A stretch of DNA of 64,000 bases. It comes from Heterocephalus glaber. Taxonomy: Eukaryota > Chordata > Mammalia > Rodentia > Bathyergidae. The DNA lies in contig NW_004624751.1 in the NCBI RefSeq assembly GCF_000247695.1, positions 28,842,912 to 28,906,911 of the forward strand, read 5' to 3'. Shown piece after piece: positions 1-12,655 of this stretch (position 1 is its first letter; every line of letters begins with the position of its first letter). The position numbers and the translations under genes were made by a program. The notes under the pieces are model-generated. The model had not been told where the DNA came from and made no database searches. It saw only the letters and a program-made list of their open reading frames with translations.

Positions 1-1284
1 ACTCTGAAGAAAGTCATTAACAAAATTATCATAAAAAAGAAGTTGATAAAATAAAGAAAAATACTTTCAGATGTTAGCTCATTTAAATGTCTTGTAAACC
101 TCATACATAGTGAAAATTACTTTTTGGTATTTAAATCTTTGAACAAGTTTATTTTGTAATTATTACACTTACTTATTATATTCTCCATGATATAACTCTA
201 TAGGATATATTGATATAGTCTTCAATTTTATAAATGATATTGATGAAATCATACAAAAGAAAAGATAGCAGTTTGATTTGGAGAACAGCAGAAAAAAATC
301 CATCTAAATATCATATTGCGTCCATTAAACAGTTTAGCCCAAAGCAAAACTTACAATATCTCTCTAGATCTTATTTGAAAATAAAAGAGATTATATTGAT
401 CTTCTTTGAAGCTCTTTTCTCCAAAAACAGTCATTTTCATAGTTAGTATCATTATATTCCTATTTCAAAGGAACTAAGTTGAACACTGAAAAAATTAACA
501 ACTGCTTTAATTCAGTCATTTCACATGAATTTAAGTATTAGTCTTTAACTATATGGTATGTAAATCGATTGTTTTGGAACCTTAAAAATATAAGTAAACC
601 ACATAGAAGAGATAGTTTGCATTATGTGTGGCAAATGGATCTTTGATTAAGATTTCAGATTTTTTCAAAATTTTCACGTCAGTGCTTTATTTTAATTTGT
701 AGGTGATTACTAGGCTTTTGGAAAGTTACTTAGACTATTTTCTACACTATCATATTTACCTATCGCTGGAACTGTGAAGCTTTCTAAGTGCTCTTTCAGA
801 AATAAAAGACATAGTGAGATTTGTTTATTAAATGTTTTGCTCTCAAACATTTGTTAGATTTCTGCCATCATTTTCTACCAAAGGTCCCACCCTCCAATCT
901 TTCCATAGCTTCATATTTATATCAATTTATATTTTCTTTCTTTTTCTTGTGGAAAGTTAGGATTTTTTCTAAAAATAAAACGTAACTTTCTAGCCAGGCT
1001 TTGAAAGCCCTTGGAAATCTGATTACAAAAACTTCTTCCTTAGATTTAGAAAGCCTAATTATTATCACTGTTCAAATTTATTTCGTGTTCATTGGATGTT
1101 TTTTTCCTATAGAATTTCCTCTCCTCTCTCTCCTTGCCAAATTCCACCTATTCTTTATGTTGCTAATCAAATCTCAAGTATTCTGGAACCTCTGCTGCCC
1201 TGGTGGCTACCATCTACCTTTGGCTTCCAGTTATACAGATTCACATCCACACTCATTGCAACATGAAAATTTGGGGCCCCTTTT

Positions 1285-1378
1285 AATTTTAATTTTATTT
1301 TTTTTGGTACTGGGGACCAAACTCAGGATCTTCTGGTTGTAAGGCAGGCATAGCACCACTGAGCTAAATTCCTGGCTA
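1285..1378 (-). mobile_element. ID SINE with 11-bp target-site duplication
   Basis: Reverse ID body: T run, ggtactggggaccaaactca, then ccactgagctaaattcctgg. Flanked by perfect gggcccctttt repeats at 1274-1284 and 1379-1389. Confidence 0.88.
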
Positions 1379-1529
1379 GGGCCCCTTTTTAAAGAAAAAA
1401 ATTGATAATTCAAGATGGTGACAATAGAACATTAAATCCAGCAGAAAAATCTCTTTTTACATGTCTTGTCCAAATGCATGTTTTGTATGCTCTTTTGAAA
1501 TTAAAGAAATGCTCCACTGAATTATTAGC

Positions 1530-1666
1530 AAATGTCTGTAATCTCAGCACTACAGAGGCTGAGACAGGAGGATGGCAAGTTCCAGGCCAGCCTGGTTGGC
1601 TACATAGCAAGTTCAAGGCCAGCCTTGATTATGCAATTAGATTTTATTTCAAAAGCACAAAACAAT
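1530..1666 (+). mobile_element. B1 SINE
   Basis: Forward B1 with gtctgtaatctcagcact, gaggctgagacaggaggat and agttcaaggccagcct, followed by a degenerate tail and a GA microsatellite. Confidence 0.88.

Positions 1667-1699
<33 letters not shown>
1667..1699. repeat. (GA)n microsatellite
   Basis: About 33 bp of GA dinucleotides with one interruption, directly 3' of the B1. Confidence 0.95.
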
Positions 1700-2012
1700 T
1701 AGAAAATTACTAGGTACAAATAAATTTTTTCCTACAAAGTTTTTGCAGATGAAGTGATAAAGGAAATATTATGTCCATATGTGTAAGATAATTTTCTTTT
1801 CACGTCAAACCACCATGTAAGGAAGACAAAAAGTGACCAAGCACAGCAGTCACATCACATATTTTTCCTTAATTTCAGATACTGAAGAAGAAATTGTGAA
1901 CAAATTAAAAAATTATGTTTCACTGTTTTGATTATTTCAAACCTGAATATTTACAAATATGCTATCTTTATTGGGATTTTAATTAAGAAGACTTTTATTA
2001 AAAATGATTCTT

Positions 2013-2097
2013 GGGGCCGGGGATTTAGCTCAGTGGTTCCACCGCCTTCCTCACAAGTGCAAGGTTCCAAGTTCAATCCCCGGTACCAAAAAAAAAA
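2013..2097 (+). mobile_element. ID SINE, near full length
   Basis: Starts ggggccggggatttagctca (pol III A box), has a B box ggttccaagttcaatcc and ends in an A tail. The body derives from a tRNA. Confidence 0.92.
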
Positions 2098-2282
2098 GTA
2101 TCTTGAACATGGTAAAAATACTACACTTCATCCACTATATTTCAATCAATATTAACTCCTTAAATTTAAGGAAGATTCATAGTATATACAGGCTTAATTT
2201 TTCCCCATGTTGGTTTCTTGACTATGTACAAAGTCCATCATAAAATATCTCTTAAAAACTCTACCAGACTGTAAGTTTATAT

Positions 2283-2372
2283 AGCTCAGAAATAGGGGGG
2301 TTGCCTAGCAGGCCCAAGTCTCCAGATTCTACCCCCTATACCACAAAAAACAAACCAAACCAAAAACAAACC
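2283..2372 (+). mobile_element. Degenerate ID SINE
   Basis: Contains tagctcag, ttgcctagcaggcccaag and ctaccccctataccac followed by an A-rich tail with caaacc units. Confidence 0.55.
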
Positions 2373-3244
2373 CTTGCATTTGTATGGGGTTATGGTTCCA
2401 GGTCTGTAATGTTCACATTTGAAAATATTCCATTTGAATTTCATATGAAAATTGAAGCTGGGGGGTAAAGTTAGGAAATATTTATAATGGGAAAGCTATG
2501 CTCACTCACTAGCTTCTTGGCTGACAAGAAAAATATGAAAATAAATATATGATATTGTATGAGGCTCTTAAAGAATAACAATATAAATTAAAGATTAGTT
2601 GTTGAGGTGGGTGAGAGGGTTGTGAAAGAGATAGGAATTATGAAGCACATTTAGAAAATTCATTATGAACTGTAAGATAATTACTGATTGTTAATGGAGA
2701 AGACTTCATGAGATGCTGAAAGATTGCACTCAATATACTTGGTTCTATAAAGGAGGGGAGCTTTTGGCTATAGCTTTCCCCAGTTTTTGCTACCTAAGGA
2801 TTGGAGGAGTTACTTTGGTAGTTAACACACTATCTGCCTATGCATTCATTTGTAGGCCTGGGCTGTGTGAATTCAGTGAAGAATTCAAATCCACATAAAC
2901 TTTTGTCAATAAATTCATTTTTAATGATGTTTAATGGTTTTTTAATGATGTTTAAACCACTATAAGCCATATACTTCGGCAGTCCCAATCTACTCAATAC
3001 AAGCAAATTTTCATTTCAAAATAAATCCATTTCTTCAAATGAATCCCAGTGTGTCAGGAGATGTAGCCAATGGCAGTATATAAGGCCAATATTTTCTTAT
3101 TCCTGATCCTCAAATTTACTCTTATTTTCCACTTAGAGTCATTGGATAAATATAGGTCAAAATCTCAATGCAAATTATTATTAGTAGAAGAAACCTAGTC
3201 CAAGGCTTACAACAATTTACCTTGAAAATAGTTAATGAATACTT

Positions 3245-3332
3245 TTTTTGGGGGGGGGAGTACTGGGGATCAAACTCAGGACCTTGTGCTTGTGAGGCAG
3301 AAACTGCCCCACTGAGCCAACTCCCCAGCACC
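3245..3332 (-). mobile_element. ID SINE with 11-bp target-site duplication
   Basis: Reverse ID: T/G run, gtactggggatcaaactcag, then ccactgagccaactccccag. Flanked by perfect aatgaatactt repeats at 3234-3244 and 3333-3343. Confidence 0.9.
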
Positions 3333-4029
3333 AATGAATACTTCTTAACTATTTGATAAACTTGGGTGTGTCTTAGACTTTATGCATTACTCAGTATTAC
3401 CTTCAAATACAATGAGTTGTTCTTGTTTATGTCTAAGTTCAATATTGCAATAAATGCAAACTAATAGTATTTTAATCAAAATTTTCAGAGAAATTGCTGA
3501 ATTGATTTGAAAAGGAAAGCATACCTGTAGCAAATATGTTTTCATTTTTTGTTAAAATTTGTTTATCTCTATCCTTTATTTGATGAGGTTAAATTTCATC
3601 CTTAAGTGCTCAGAAAGTTTCTACACTGCTTTAAACTCACCTTGTAAAATGTTAAAATAACTTTATTTATGGACTATATTCCACTTTTTTCCCCTTCATA
3701 CTTGGGCAGATGGTTTTGAATCATTTGTCATTAATCTAGTGCAATCTATTATCAGTGTTCTTTAATACATCCAAGTCTTAACATGTCAACTTCACACAAT
3801 CCATACCACAATTCCAAAACCAACTTCTTCCTCTCTTCACCACTTCTCATGATGAATTATGTGAGAAGAGCATATTTTCTCTGATTAGAGATCTGCTCTT
3901 ATTCCTGTGTGATTCCTTATCTATCCATAGGCATGGAAGGCTTTGAGTTTCTTTCTATAAGATGTTTGTTTCCTTCTGCAGTGGAACTCTGGCCTATACA
4001 ATGTCATACATTCTAAGCAGTTAAAACAA

Positions 4030-4330
4030 ATAATCACAATGTCTATGATGCACTATGTATAGTCTACAGAAACGAACACCCAGATCTCAGCAGCTTGTGA
4101 CAAACATTCATTTCTAGCTCACATTACTTGAGGTTTGTTGGTCAAGGATGACTCCTGTGAGCTTGGTGGTAGTCAGTTGATTCAGATATTCTCACAGAAG
4201 AGGGGAGAAGCTCAGGAAGGGGCGGAGAGGTATGTTGCTGCTGAGACTTCTGCTCAGGTGTGGCATATGTCACCTCTGTTCACATGTCATTGGTTACAGC
4301 AAGTCCCATAGTAAGCCCAAAATAAAAGAG
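4030..4330 (+). repeat. Degenerate ancient interspersed repeat, family uncertain
   Basis: Shows cccagatctcagcagcttg, catttctagctcacatt and a later gtcattggttacagcaagtc, a layout shared with old mammalian repeats. It is too diverged for me to name the family. Confidence 0.4.
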
Positions 4331-5506
4331 AAGGAAACCTGTAATGATGAAGAAATATATTTTTCTCATACAACAGAAAGGATGACAAGGGTAGGAACAA
4401 AAAACTAATTGTAAATAATTAATAGCATGTATTAGCCAAAATGAATTTATTAAATACTTACTATCCTTTGACTCTGTTAAGGTACGATAAGTTAGAAAAT
4501 TAAGTTCTTATTTAGAAGTAAATTTTTGAAAGGAGACTATTTTAAAAGTGATTAAACTCTAACCAATTCTTGTTCTAAAATATAGAATGAGATGGCAATA
4601 AATGTGTTAGATTATAGGTTGTTAAACAGATATTTGAAAATCCAGTCATATATATTCTTAATTAGTTCCTAAGTAAGAGTGGCAAGACACTTCAATATGA
4701 TTCTCATGGAACCTCTTGAAATGTTATGGTCTAATAATTTTTTCTCTTGTGCAAAATTCTTGTGAATTGATTAAATTGACTTTAGAAGGGGTTTATTTTT
4801 TTCTCACTAATTTTAAAGAAGTAATTTATGGTTTAATCCTTTAAAATAAAATTAACTCTCCATTTGGCAGCATCATTTATGTTGTTGTCAGCACCAGCTT
4901 TTCCTAAGATAATTATTATCATGTGTTTCAGGAAAGATGTTAGGGTGTATTTCAATGCTTTTATTTTTTAATCAGCATTGTTACTTGTCTCAATAAATCT
5001 CTATTATTATACAAGTTCAATGCTACCTTTTGCATGCAATATATTCTGCTCCAATGTAGAGGAAAAATAAATTTAAAGTAATTGCTTTCAGAAGTTTATT
5101 GTTTTATAGCGCTGTTGTAAGTAAATAGGATGCAAAGCAATTGTTAATGTTTGCTTGCTAAGTTCACTGCAGGTAGATGTTTATATAAGCTCAGAATTAT
5201 TTTCTTTCTTTCCTGTTTCATAGTATTATAGTTAATCAAAAAACTAATTCATTGGTAGCAAACTTTTGAAAATGATTTCACAAGAAATGTTGTTTTAAAC
5301 ATACTGTACAATTTTCATTTTAATCGTGTATCACAGAGGCAAAGCTTATATGAAAATTATGTGCCAGTTAGAGTCCATTTAAAGTTGAGAATTTATTTGA
5401 CATTTTTCAAAATTCTTTAGATGTAAAGAATTTGAGTTTAACATATATATTTTTCCACCTTGTTTTTAAAAAATGGAATGTTCTAACAGAAAATGGCAAG
5501 AAACTG

Positions 5507-5602
5507 AATTTTTTTTTTTTTTTTTTTTTTGGTATCGGGAATGGAACTCAGGGCCTTGCGCTTGCAAGGCAGGTGGGGTGCCACGGAGCTAAATCCCTGG
5601 CC
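5507..5602 (-). mobile_element. ID SINE with 10-bp target-site duplication
   Basis: A run of more than 20 T, then ggtatcgggaatggaactca and cacggagctaaatccctgg. Flanked by perfect caagaaactg repeats at 5497-5506 and 5603-5612. The crisp duplication suggests a fairly recent insertion. Confidence 0.92.
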
Positions 5603-5662
5603 CAAGAAACTGGACTTTAAAGGGCTTTATTCATACTTTTATGTTAAAAGACATTCTTGTGA

Positions 5663-5740
5663 GGGGCTGAGGGTGTAGCTCTGTAAGACGTGAGCTGAGA
5701 GACTCTTGATTTAGCCCTGAGCCCCAAATAAAATCCCACT
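5663..5740 (+). mobile_element. Degenerate ID-like SINE
   Basis: Begins ggggctgagggtgtagctct and keeps a weak gatttagccctgagcccc end; diverged. Confidence 0.45.
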
Positions 5741-5994
5741 CCCCTAAATGACAACAATGAAAGCATACTTTCATTAAGAATGAAGAAACTGAAGATCCAC
5801 GTGCCCATACTCGGGTGCGCACCTGCCTGTATAGAATTTGGGGTCCCCTATGGAACTAGAAGATACCTGTGTTGTGGAGTAGCATCTTCGATTTTGACTT
5901 TCGCTTGGAAATTAAACTTTACTTGATGTTGCAGGAGTTTAGGCTCCCATGCTTAAAAACAACTATATAAACAGATGTTACAAAACAGAATAGA

Positions 5995-6175
5995 ATTTAT
6001 TTATTTATGTTGGGGATTAAATCCAGGGAGTGCTGAGCTATATCTCCTACTTTTTTCATTATTTTAATTTTAAGAGAAGGTCTCTCCAAGTTACCCAAGC
6101 TGACCTCAACCTTGTGATCCTCCAGCCTCAGCTTCCCAAGTAGCTGGGATTATAGACATGTGCCATCTTCCCTAA
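5995..6175 (-). mobile_element. B1-ID composite SINE
   Basis: A reverse ID half (gttggggattaaatccaggg, gctgagctatatctcc) is joined to a reverse B1 half (ctcagcttcccaagtagctg, gggattatagacatgtgcca). Confidence 0.8.
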
Positions 6176-6184
6176 TTCTTTTTT

Positions 6185-6860
6185 TAAAAATGAATTATTT
6201 TAACTACTTCATAAAAACATAAAAGTTCACATATTATTGGGATATCACGTTATGTTCTGATACATGTATGCATTGTATAATGTTTAAATGAAGTTAAATG
6301 CACCTGGTCACACATCATTTCATGATAAAAACTTTCAAAATCTTTTCTTCAGATTTTTTCTTTGAAATGCATAGAACATTACTGTTACCTATAGTCATCC
6401 TGCTATGAAATTTCAGGTTCTAACTATAAGTCAGCACATTGATAAACATTGATAATGATTCCTCATCCTTCCCCTCCTCCCTACAGTCTTCTCTGCTAAC
6501 CACCATTCTGTTTTCATTGTGTATGAAATCAACATTTTTCAACTCCACATATGAGTAGATCTTTGCCAGGCTCATTAAATGAAATGACTCCTAATAATCT
6601 CTAGCTCTATACATTTGTTGCAAATGAAGTGATTTCATTTTTTGTGCTTGAATAGTATTCCATTGTGTATATCCCACATTTCCTTTATCCATTCATCAGT
6701 TAATGGACACATAGCTGGTTTCTCAGCTATTGTAACAGCGTCAGAGTGAACTTGGGAGCACAGATGTCTCTTTGACATGCTAATTTCATTTGCTTTGAAT
6801 ATATACCCTTTACTGTGATTGCTGCATCATATGGTAGCTCTGTTCTTTTCTTTATTTTTC
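6185..6860 (-). mobile_element. LINE-1 3' end (ORF2 tail/3' UTR relic), L1M-like
   Basis: Contains, in reverse orientation, the hallmark L1 stretches gatacatgtatgcattgta, gaatagtattccattgtgta, ttatccattcatcagttaatgg and gctgcatcatatggtagctc. It is full of stops and deletions and is inert. Confidence 0.8.
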
Positions 6861-7319
6861 TATTCTGTTTCTCTACACAAACTTCATTGTCTCATGTAAG
6901 AACTGTTTTGATTTTCAGTTCCTTCTTTCTACTTCACAGAAACCTTGTATTTATTTTTATTCCATCACTGTACTTTATGTCTTACATTTCTTCTCTCCAG
7001 AAATACTCATTATTCTCTTAACAGCCTCATGTCAATTAAATTGGTTTTTCTGGATTTCAACTTTGATGTTTAATAATTTCTACTTACATATTTGAACAGG
7101 AGGTCATCAAATTCAAAATGCATTCTAATAGATCAGAATGATTACATTATCAGTATTTATTTGCAGGAAAACAACGTGAATAAGTTTTATCTAGAGCAAT
7201 GTGAACATCTTCATCTAAAATTACAGCTGTTAATTATAAATGTGATGATTATCAAGCACTATTTCAAATTATAAAATCTGAGGTCTAAACATGTATTTAC
7301 CTAAAGCTTGTTATGGTAA

Positions 7320-7735
7320 TTTTTTTTATCTTGGTGTATTACTTTCTGTGTGCGGCACATAGCATTTTTGCTCCTTGTGGGAATTTGGTACATGTACATA
7401 ACACATTTTATTTTTCCCCCCCTTTCCCTTCCCTTCTCCTACCTCTTGACCCCCTAGCTCTCATGTACATGTTTGCAGTACATGGTGATTACATTCCTTC
7501 TGTGGAGTTGGTGCACGTGCATAACACACCCTATTCCTCATTTCCATCCTCTATTCCTCTCCACCTCTCCCTCCACCTCTCAATCCTCTTCCCTTTTGGG
7601 AATGAGCTATCTTCATACTTGCTGTTATTTAGCTCTTATTTTCCTGCTTCTTTTTACTTTGAAACCATAATTTCAAGTGAGATAAATCAGAAACATAAGT
7701 TTAACTATCTCATGGTTTCTCATACATGATAATAT
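7320..7735 (-). repeat. Pyrimidine-rich tandem block, probably L1 3' UTR
   Basis: Two related units start at 7385 (ttggtacatgtacataacac) and 7508 (ttggtgcacgtgcataacac), a period of about 123 bp, each followed by a polypyrimidine tract. Such tracts are the reverse complement of L1 3' UTR polypurine sequence. The 138-codon ORF across it is a by-product. Confidence 0.5.
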
Positions 7736-8494
7736 GATTTAATAAGATTTAATTTTTATTGATCTTAAACAGTAGATATATAACTACTTATGAAAAAATC
7801 TGTTCCAATAAATGTGTTTCTACTAAATGGCCCTGCCATCTTGAATATCAGTTAACAGCTTTTAGTGTATATTTTATTTCTACATGAATACATATGCCTG
7901 TTCTTTGGCAGATTGTGACTATCTTTTATAGGTTTTCAGATAAAATTAATAAGGAATTTGTAACAAATCTGATCTTAAATTTTAAATGGAATTCCAGTCT
8001 TGTAGTTTTGAATATGTAACTCAGAAAAGTTCCTAAGAAATAATTCCCTTTATTTAAAATTCAAGAACTTTGCCTTTAACTATTAAAAGGCAATTTACTC
8101 TGAACTTCTCTTAAACAATTAAAAACTAAGTTGAAATGAGAGTTGTGGCAAATTTGTAAACATTAAATTGTGTGAATTTTTCTTGTGAATATAAACTTCA
8201 CATTACTATGTTAAAGAAAGTAAAGGTGAGAACATCTTCCTCCCCATACTATGAGGATATGAGTGTATCTGTGCATGCAGACCTAGTTCAGGTACTCACA
8301 GTGCTGACCAGATGTGACACATCTTCAAATGCAACCAAGTGATGGAAGGTAGTTTATTTCTTAAGATTCTTGAGCTTGCTCTTAACAGCAGAGGTCAATT
8401 TTATTTCTTTGCTTTTTTCTTTTTCCATATTCTCAGCCTGCTTGTCTGCTCTGTTGTCTTTAGTACACATGCAGGAGACCAATGTGTGCCCTAT

Positions 8495-8562
8495 TATGTG
8501 TGTGTGTGTGTGTATGTATGTGCGTGTGTGTGTGCACATGTGCATGTGTGTATATATGTGTG
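8495..8562. repeat. (TG)n-rich microsatellite, interrupted
   Basis: TG dinucleotides with tatg and gcacatg interruptions. Confidence 0.9.
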
Positions 8563-9765
8563 TGCTTTTCATAGACATTAAGAATGCATTACTTTGGGAG
8601 GTCAGGCAAACAGTGACTGAAAAACAATAGAAAAGTCACAATTAAGACTAAGACCATGTAATTAATAATTTTATTCGGGACAAATTCATAATTATAGCTA
8701 TATAAGAGGAGCATTGGTTTTAATTTTTGATGAAAATCAAGCAAATTTTGAAAGAATGAAGCTAGCAATTTTATTTGTTTATTAGTAAAATTTAGTTGGG
8801 AGAGATAATACAAGTTTTAACATTCTGTGTTTGTAATTAATTCCTATGAATATGACAGGTGCGCACATTCAAGGAATCTCTTCTAGTATCTCTTCAAACT
8901 TTATGAAATGTGTGAAAGTTAAAAACTAGAAAAATTCCTTGGACTAATTCAAAAATCTTCTATAGCAAGATTCTATCATTGTCTTAAAATCCTGTTCAGA
9001 CTGACAGTTTATATACCAAGAGATTTTGTTAATACACTACTCACACACACCATTTATCCCAGGTAGAGTAAATCCTGCCAATGAACCAAGTAGAGAGTAT
9101 GGAGCAGCTGCTGTGGAAAGATCATGTTTTATAGGAGATACGCCACTGTTCGTCATTCAAACAGTATGCCTTGGGATTTAGTAAAATTCATTGTTCAGGT
9201 CTGAAGAAGTAAACCCTGTGTTTGGGAAAATGAAAAGCTAGTTTTTTGAAATGTCAGGCTAAATGTTAACAAAAAATGAAATCAAGTTGAAATATTGTCT
9301 TAGTGCTTCAAGGTGTAAGTGAAGGTGAGAGCCCTTTAAGTAATCAGCAGTCTTCATCTTTACACTCATTTTTTGTCATGTTTATTTTTCTCCTTCAGTT
9401 TTTGACATAATGTTGGGAACAAAAGTATTCCTTGCAATTATAGCTCTTCTTCACATGTAGGACTTTTGGCTCCTGAACTTTTCCAAAGTTTTTTAATTTG
9501 GGGAAGGTAAAGCGCCAAGTTACACATTTTAATCAATAAAGTCCAGATGTTACACGTCTAATATTCAGATAGTCTAGAATCTATCTCTAATTGTTTATAT
9601 TTATTCACACAGGTTTCTAAAATAAATACCCTGCTGTATGTACCCAACTTACTTCTAACACATTCAGAATTTTAAATGTTGGTTTTTCTTGTAGTTTGAC
9701 AAATAATTTTCTTATCTGCTCTGAATCTTCCTCTGAATGCTTTACCAGCTTTCTCATCCTTATTT

Positions 9766-9789
9766 ACACACACACACACACACACACAC
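9766..9789. repeat. (AC)n microsatellite
   Basis: Twelve uninterrupted AC units. Confidence 0.95.
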
Positions 9790-10084
9790 TTTTCATTGGC
9801 AAATACACCATTTATTTATTCATTTATTCGAGCCAACACGGTTATATAAAACTTTCAGGTTTTATTTTTGCAGATTCTCTCTCCTTATTGTTTCTTCAAG
9901 ATGAATTAATAGATTTTCAGTATAAAAGTATTGGTTTAATGAGAGGCTTTGAGAAATATCATATATATACTTCTACTCTTGTATCAGTACATGAGCTTTG
10001 GTCATATAATGGATATGAGGTGGTGTTTTGATTTAATTTTTGGTGTTTTTATGTGGCTTCTGTTGTTGTTTTGTTTTGTTTGGT

Positions 10085-10122
10085 TTGGTTTGGTTTTGAG
10101 ATAGGATCTCCCTATATACTTC
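10085..10122 (-). mobile_element. B1 SINE, part 1 (split by LTR)
   Basis: Minus-strand B1 segment with gagataggatctcc, preceded by a tgttttg-type tail. It continues after the LTR insertion at 10573. Confidence 0.8.
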
Positions 10123-10127
10123 AGGCT

Positions 10128-10567
10128 TGTTTTAGGTGTTTCTCTTTCATTGCTGAGACAAAATACTTTACACCTAGTGTTAAAGAAGAAAAGGTTTTAT
10201 TTGGCTCACAGATTGTAGAGGTTTCAGTCCATAAGGAGCTGGCTCCAAAGCAGAGTGGACTCACAGAGAAAAGCAGTTCATGGTAGACAGAGGTTAGTAA
10301 AGTCAGTAAAGGGCTTAGGCCAGTAAAAGGCAGAGGTTAGTAAAGCCAGTAAAGTTAGTAAAGGGACCTTAACAGCATCTTTCTACCTCTTTTATCCAGA
10401 TTACGTAGGGTGGGTAGCACTCACACCCTTAATCCTAGTGCCCTTGAGCCTAGCATTGCACCATGAATTAATTCCAGGCTTACACACTCCAGATCCAGCC
10501 ACGTCTGAAAAAGCCCACCTATGACCCTATGAGGCTTTGGGAGGACATCTAAACTCAAGACATAACA
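10128..10567 (+). mobile_element. Solo LTR, MaLR/ERVL-like, inserted in a B1
   Basis: The 440-bp element starts TGTT and ends AACA and is bounded by perfect 5-bp duplications, aggct (10123-10127 and 10568-10572). Removing it and one copy of the duplication restores a continuous B1. Inside are a MaLR-like ggttttatttggctcacag segment and an internal 43-bp-period duplication (cagaggttagtaaag at 10288 and 10331). No internal gag or pol is present. The family is inferred; the 5-bp duplication suits ERVL/MaLR. Confidence 0.8.
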
Positions 10568-10572
10568 AGGCT

Positions 10573-10656
10573 GGTCTTGAACTCACTATGTAGCTTCTCC
10601 TGCTTCAGCCACCTGAGCACTGGGATTACAGACATATGCCATCATGCCCACCTTGA
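10573..10656 (-). mobile_element. B1 SINE, part 2 (split by LTR)
   Basis: This is the other half of the same B1: ggtcttgaactcactatg through gcactgggattacag to catcatgcccacc. Confidence 0.85.
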
Positions 10657-11091
10657 TTTAATTTTTAATTCCTTATTTACTAATCAGGTTATAAATCTTT
10701 TAATATGTTTATTAATTAGTTATATATCTGTGTTATTTTTCTATTTATATTCATTTTCCATGCAATATTTGCTTCTTTATTGTCCATCAACTAAGAGAAA
10801 TAATCCTGTTTTGCCTTATACAGTTTTCTTAATTTGTAACTTTTTGCAACATTCATTTTCCTAAAAATGTTTTAAATTTATATGTAGATAATTGTGCTAC
10901 TCATTTTCTTAATAGTTTCTCCCATTAATGTCATGCCTTTAAAATCCTTTTTTGCTGCTAGGATCATTTTTAGTTCTTTGTAATTAAAAAATATATATGC
11001 AGTCATTTGTAATTTTTAAATATGGAATTATTTAATCTACACTTTTTAGTACAGAAGATGAGCAGCTACCTCAACTTTTCTATAGCTAGCA

Positions 11092-11416
11092 TATTAATTC
11101 TCCATCACCACTACAAAATACCTGTGGCAATTATCTTGTGGAGAGCAAAAGGTTATTTTAGTCCAAAGTTCCAGTTTAAATTCACGTGGCCCATATAGGT
11201 CTTCGTATCCTGATGACAGGGTGTCACAGAGCAAACTGTTCAACTCAGGAGCCCAGCAGCTGCAGAGAGACAGAGAGGCTGGTGTCCACGCCCCAGTAAT
11301 CTAAGGACTTGCACAGGGCAGAACCTCCCAAAGCTTCCACCACCTCCAAAAAGCATCGCCTTGGGAACCAAAACTGTAACACAGAACCGTTAGGGGTCAC
11401 TCTTCCAAACCATAGC
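11092..11416 (+). mobile_element. MaLR/MLT1-like LTR
   Basis: It opens with a tattaattctccatcacca stretch followed by ctacaaaatacc and ggttattttag, and ends in tcttccaaaccatagc, the usual layout of mammalian MaLR LTRs. Duplications are no longer clear, so it is older than the 10.1-kb copy. Confidence 0.6.
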
Positions 11417-12004
11417 TGTTAGCTAAGTGATCTGATGCCACTTTTCAGCAATATTAAATACAGTGTTTTAGGGCTTTCATATATACCCATGCATGCATGG
11501 GAAAGAATCTGTGAGAATTTATAATATCTGTGCTGTTTTACTCCTACGTTGTTCTTTTTCATAATGGACAAGCTTAAATCATACGATTACAAATACATAT
11601 TTTATTGTGGAAGTGTGAATTAAACTTTTAAGGACATGTGTCTACTTTTTCAAACTAAGTTAAAAAATGTACATGTTTAGGTATGGAATATGTCGGCTCA
11701 TTATTTCAAGCTCCGTGGACTGTCCACAGCTTAAAAATTTATAGATTATCCTCTTTACAACCACATTGTTTTGAAGAGCAAGACAGATAAAAAATAATCA
11801 GTCAGTGGTAAGGAGATTGCAAAGGAGGCAATAACTCAGGAACCTTCCACTTTATCATCATTAACAAATTGGCACCATCCAAAACACTCTGACATGTTAT
11901 AGTCCCAGGCTTTCATATACTTAAATAACTACTGAGATAATGTAAATTCAGATGGCCATAGATCAGCAATGAGTATCCATTCCTCCCTTTGACTATTCAT
12001 CCAT

Positions 12005-12135
12005 TTTTTAATTTAATAGATATTCATTGAGCTCCTACTTTATTCCAAACAGTTTTTCACATGCTGAAGATACACCAGTAAACAAAACATTTTAAATCCC
12101 TGCCATACTAGAATTGCTAAGGACAGATACTTACT
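12005..12135 (-). mobile_element. L2 LINE 3' end
   Basis: Reverse L2 end: gatattcattgagctcctac, then gaagatacaccagtaaacaa, tccctgccatactagaattg. Confidence 0.6.
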
Positions 12136-12504
12136 AGTAAACAAGTAAAGATATAGTATTTATGAACAAAGTTTAGGGCAAAAATAAAGTAGGTGAGAGA
12201 GGTGAGCTATTTATCAGACCCAATGTAACTTTGTATGGTGGTCAGGGAGGATGAGGCATGGAGGTATCTTACTGAAGGCCAGTCTAGGTTCAAAAGTGGA
12301 AAAATAGCCTATTTTCTTTTGAAAATAGTAAATATGTTTAGAATTGTGCAGTAGAAATGTGAATCTACTTCCAAAATCTTCCAGATATTGCTGTTTAATT
12401 TTGATACAAATTTCTTGAAGGCTGAAAGATTTTTCTCATTAGCATGGCCATTCAGTACAGACGTTTGCTCAGAGAGACCTGGTTGCCTTCTGTTTCTCAA
12501 CTTT

Positions 12505-12655
12505 AGCAGTCTGTAGTCTATTCAAGTACTTATTCTCTCACCAGGAACCATTCCATTCATCTGGAAAATGTGCATATTGATAGTAACTATGTCATAGAAT
12601 TATTGCAAGTATTAAGTCATACAATGCATGTCAAAGCATTCATCATGATAATATT
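12505..12655 (+). mobile_element. MIR SINE relic
   Basis: MIR core and 3' part are visible as catctggaaaatgtgc, gtcatagaattattgcaag and cataca-type ends; diverged. Confidence 0.5.

Noticed and set aside
1001..1342. 113-codon hydrophobic ORF
   Set aside because: AT-rich intron running into a reverse ID SINE; hydrophobicity follows from T-rich codons.
2013..2097. tRNA gene suggested by A and B boxes
   Set aside because: The boxes belong to an ID SINE with an A tail; no tRNA cloverleaf end or anticodon context is kept.
7313..7729. 138-codon ORF
   Set aside because: It lies in a tandem, pyrimidine-rich, L1-like repeat with no recognisable domain.
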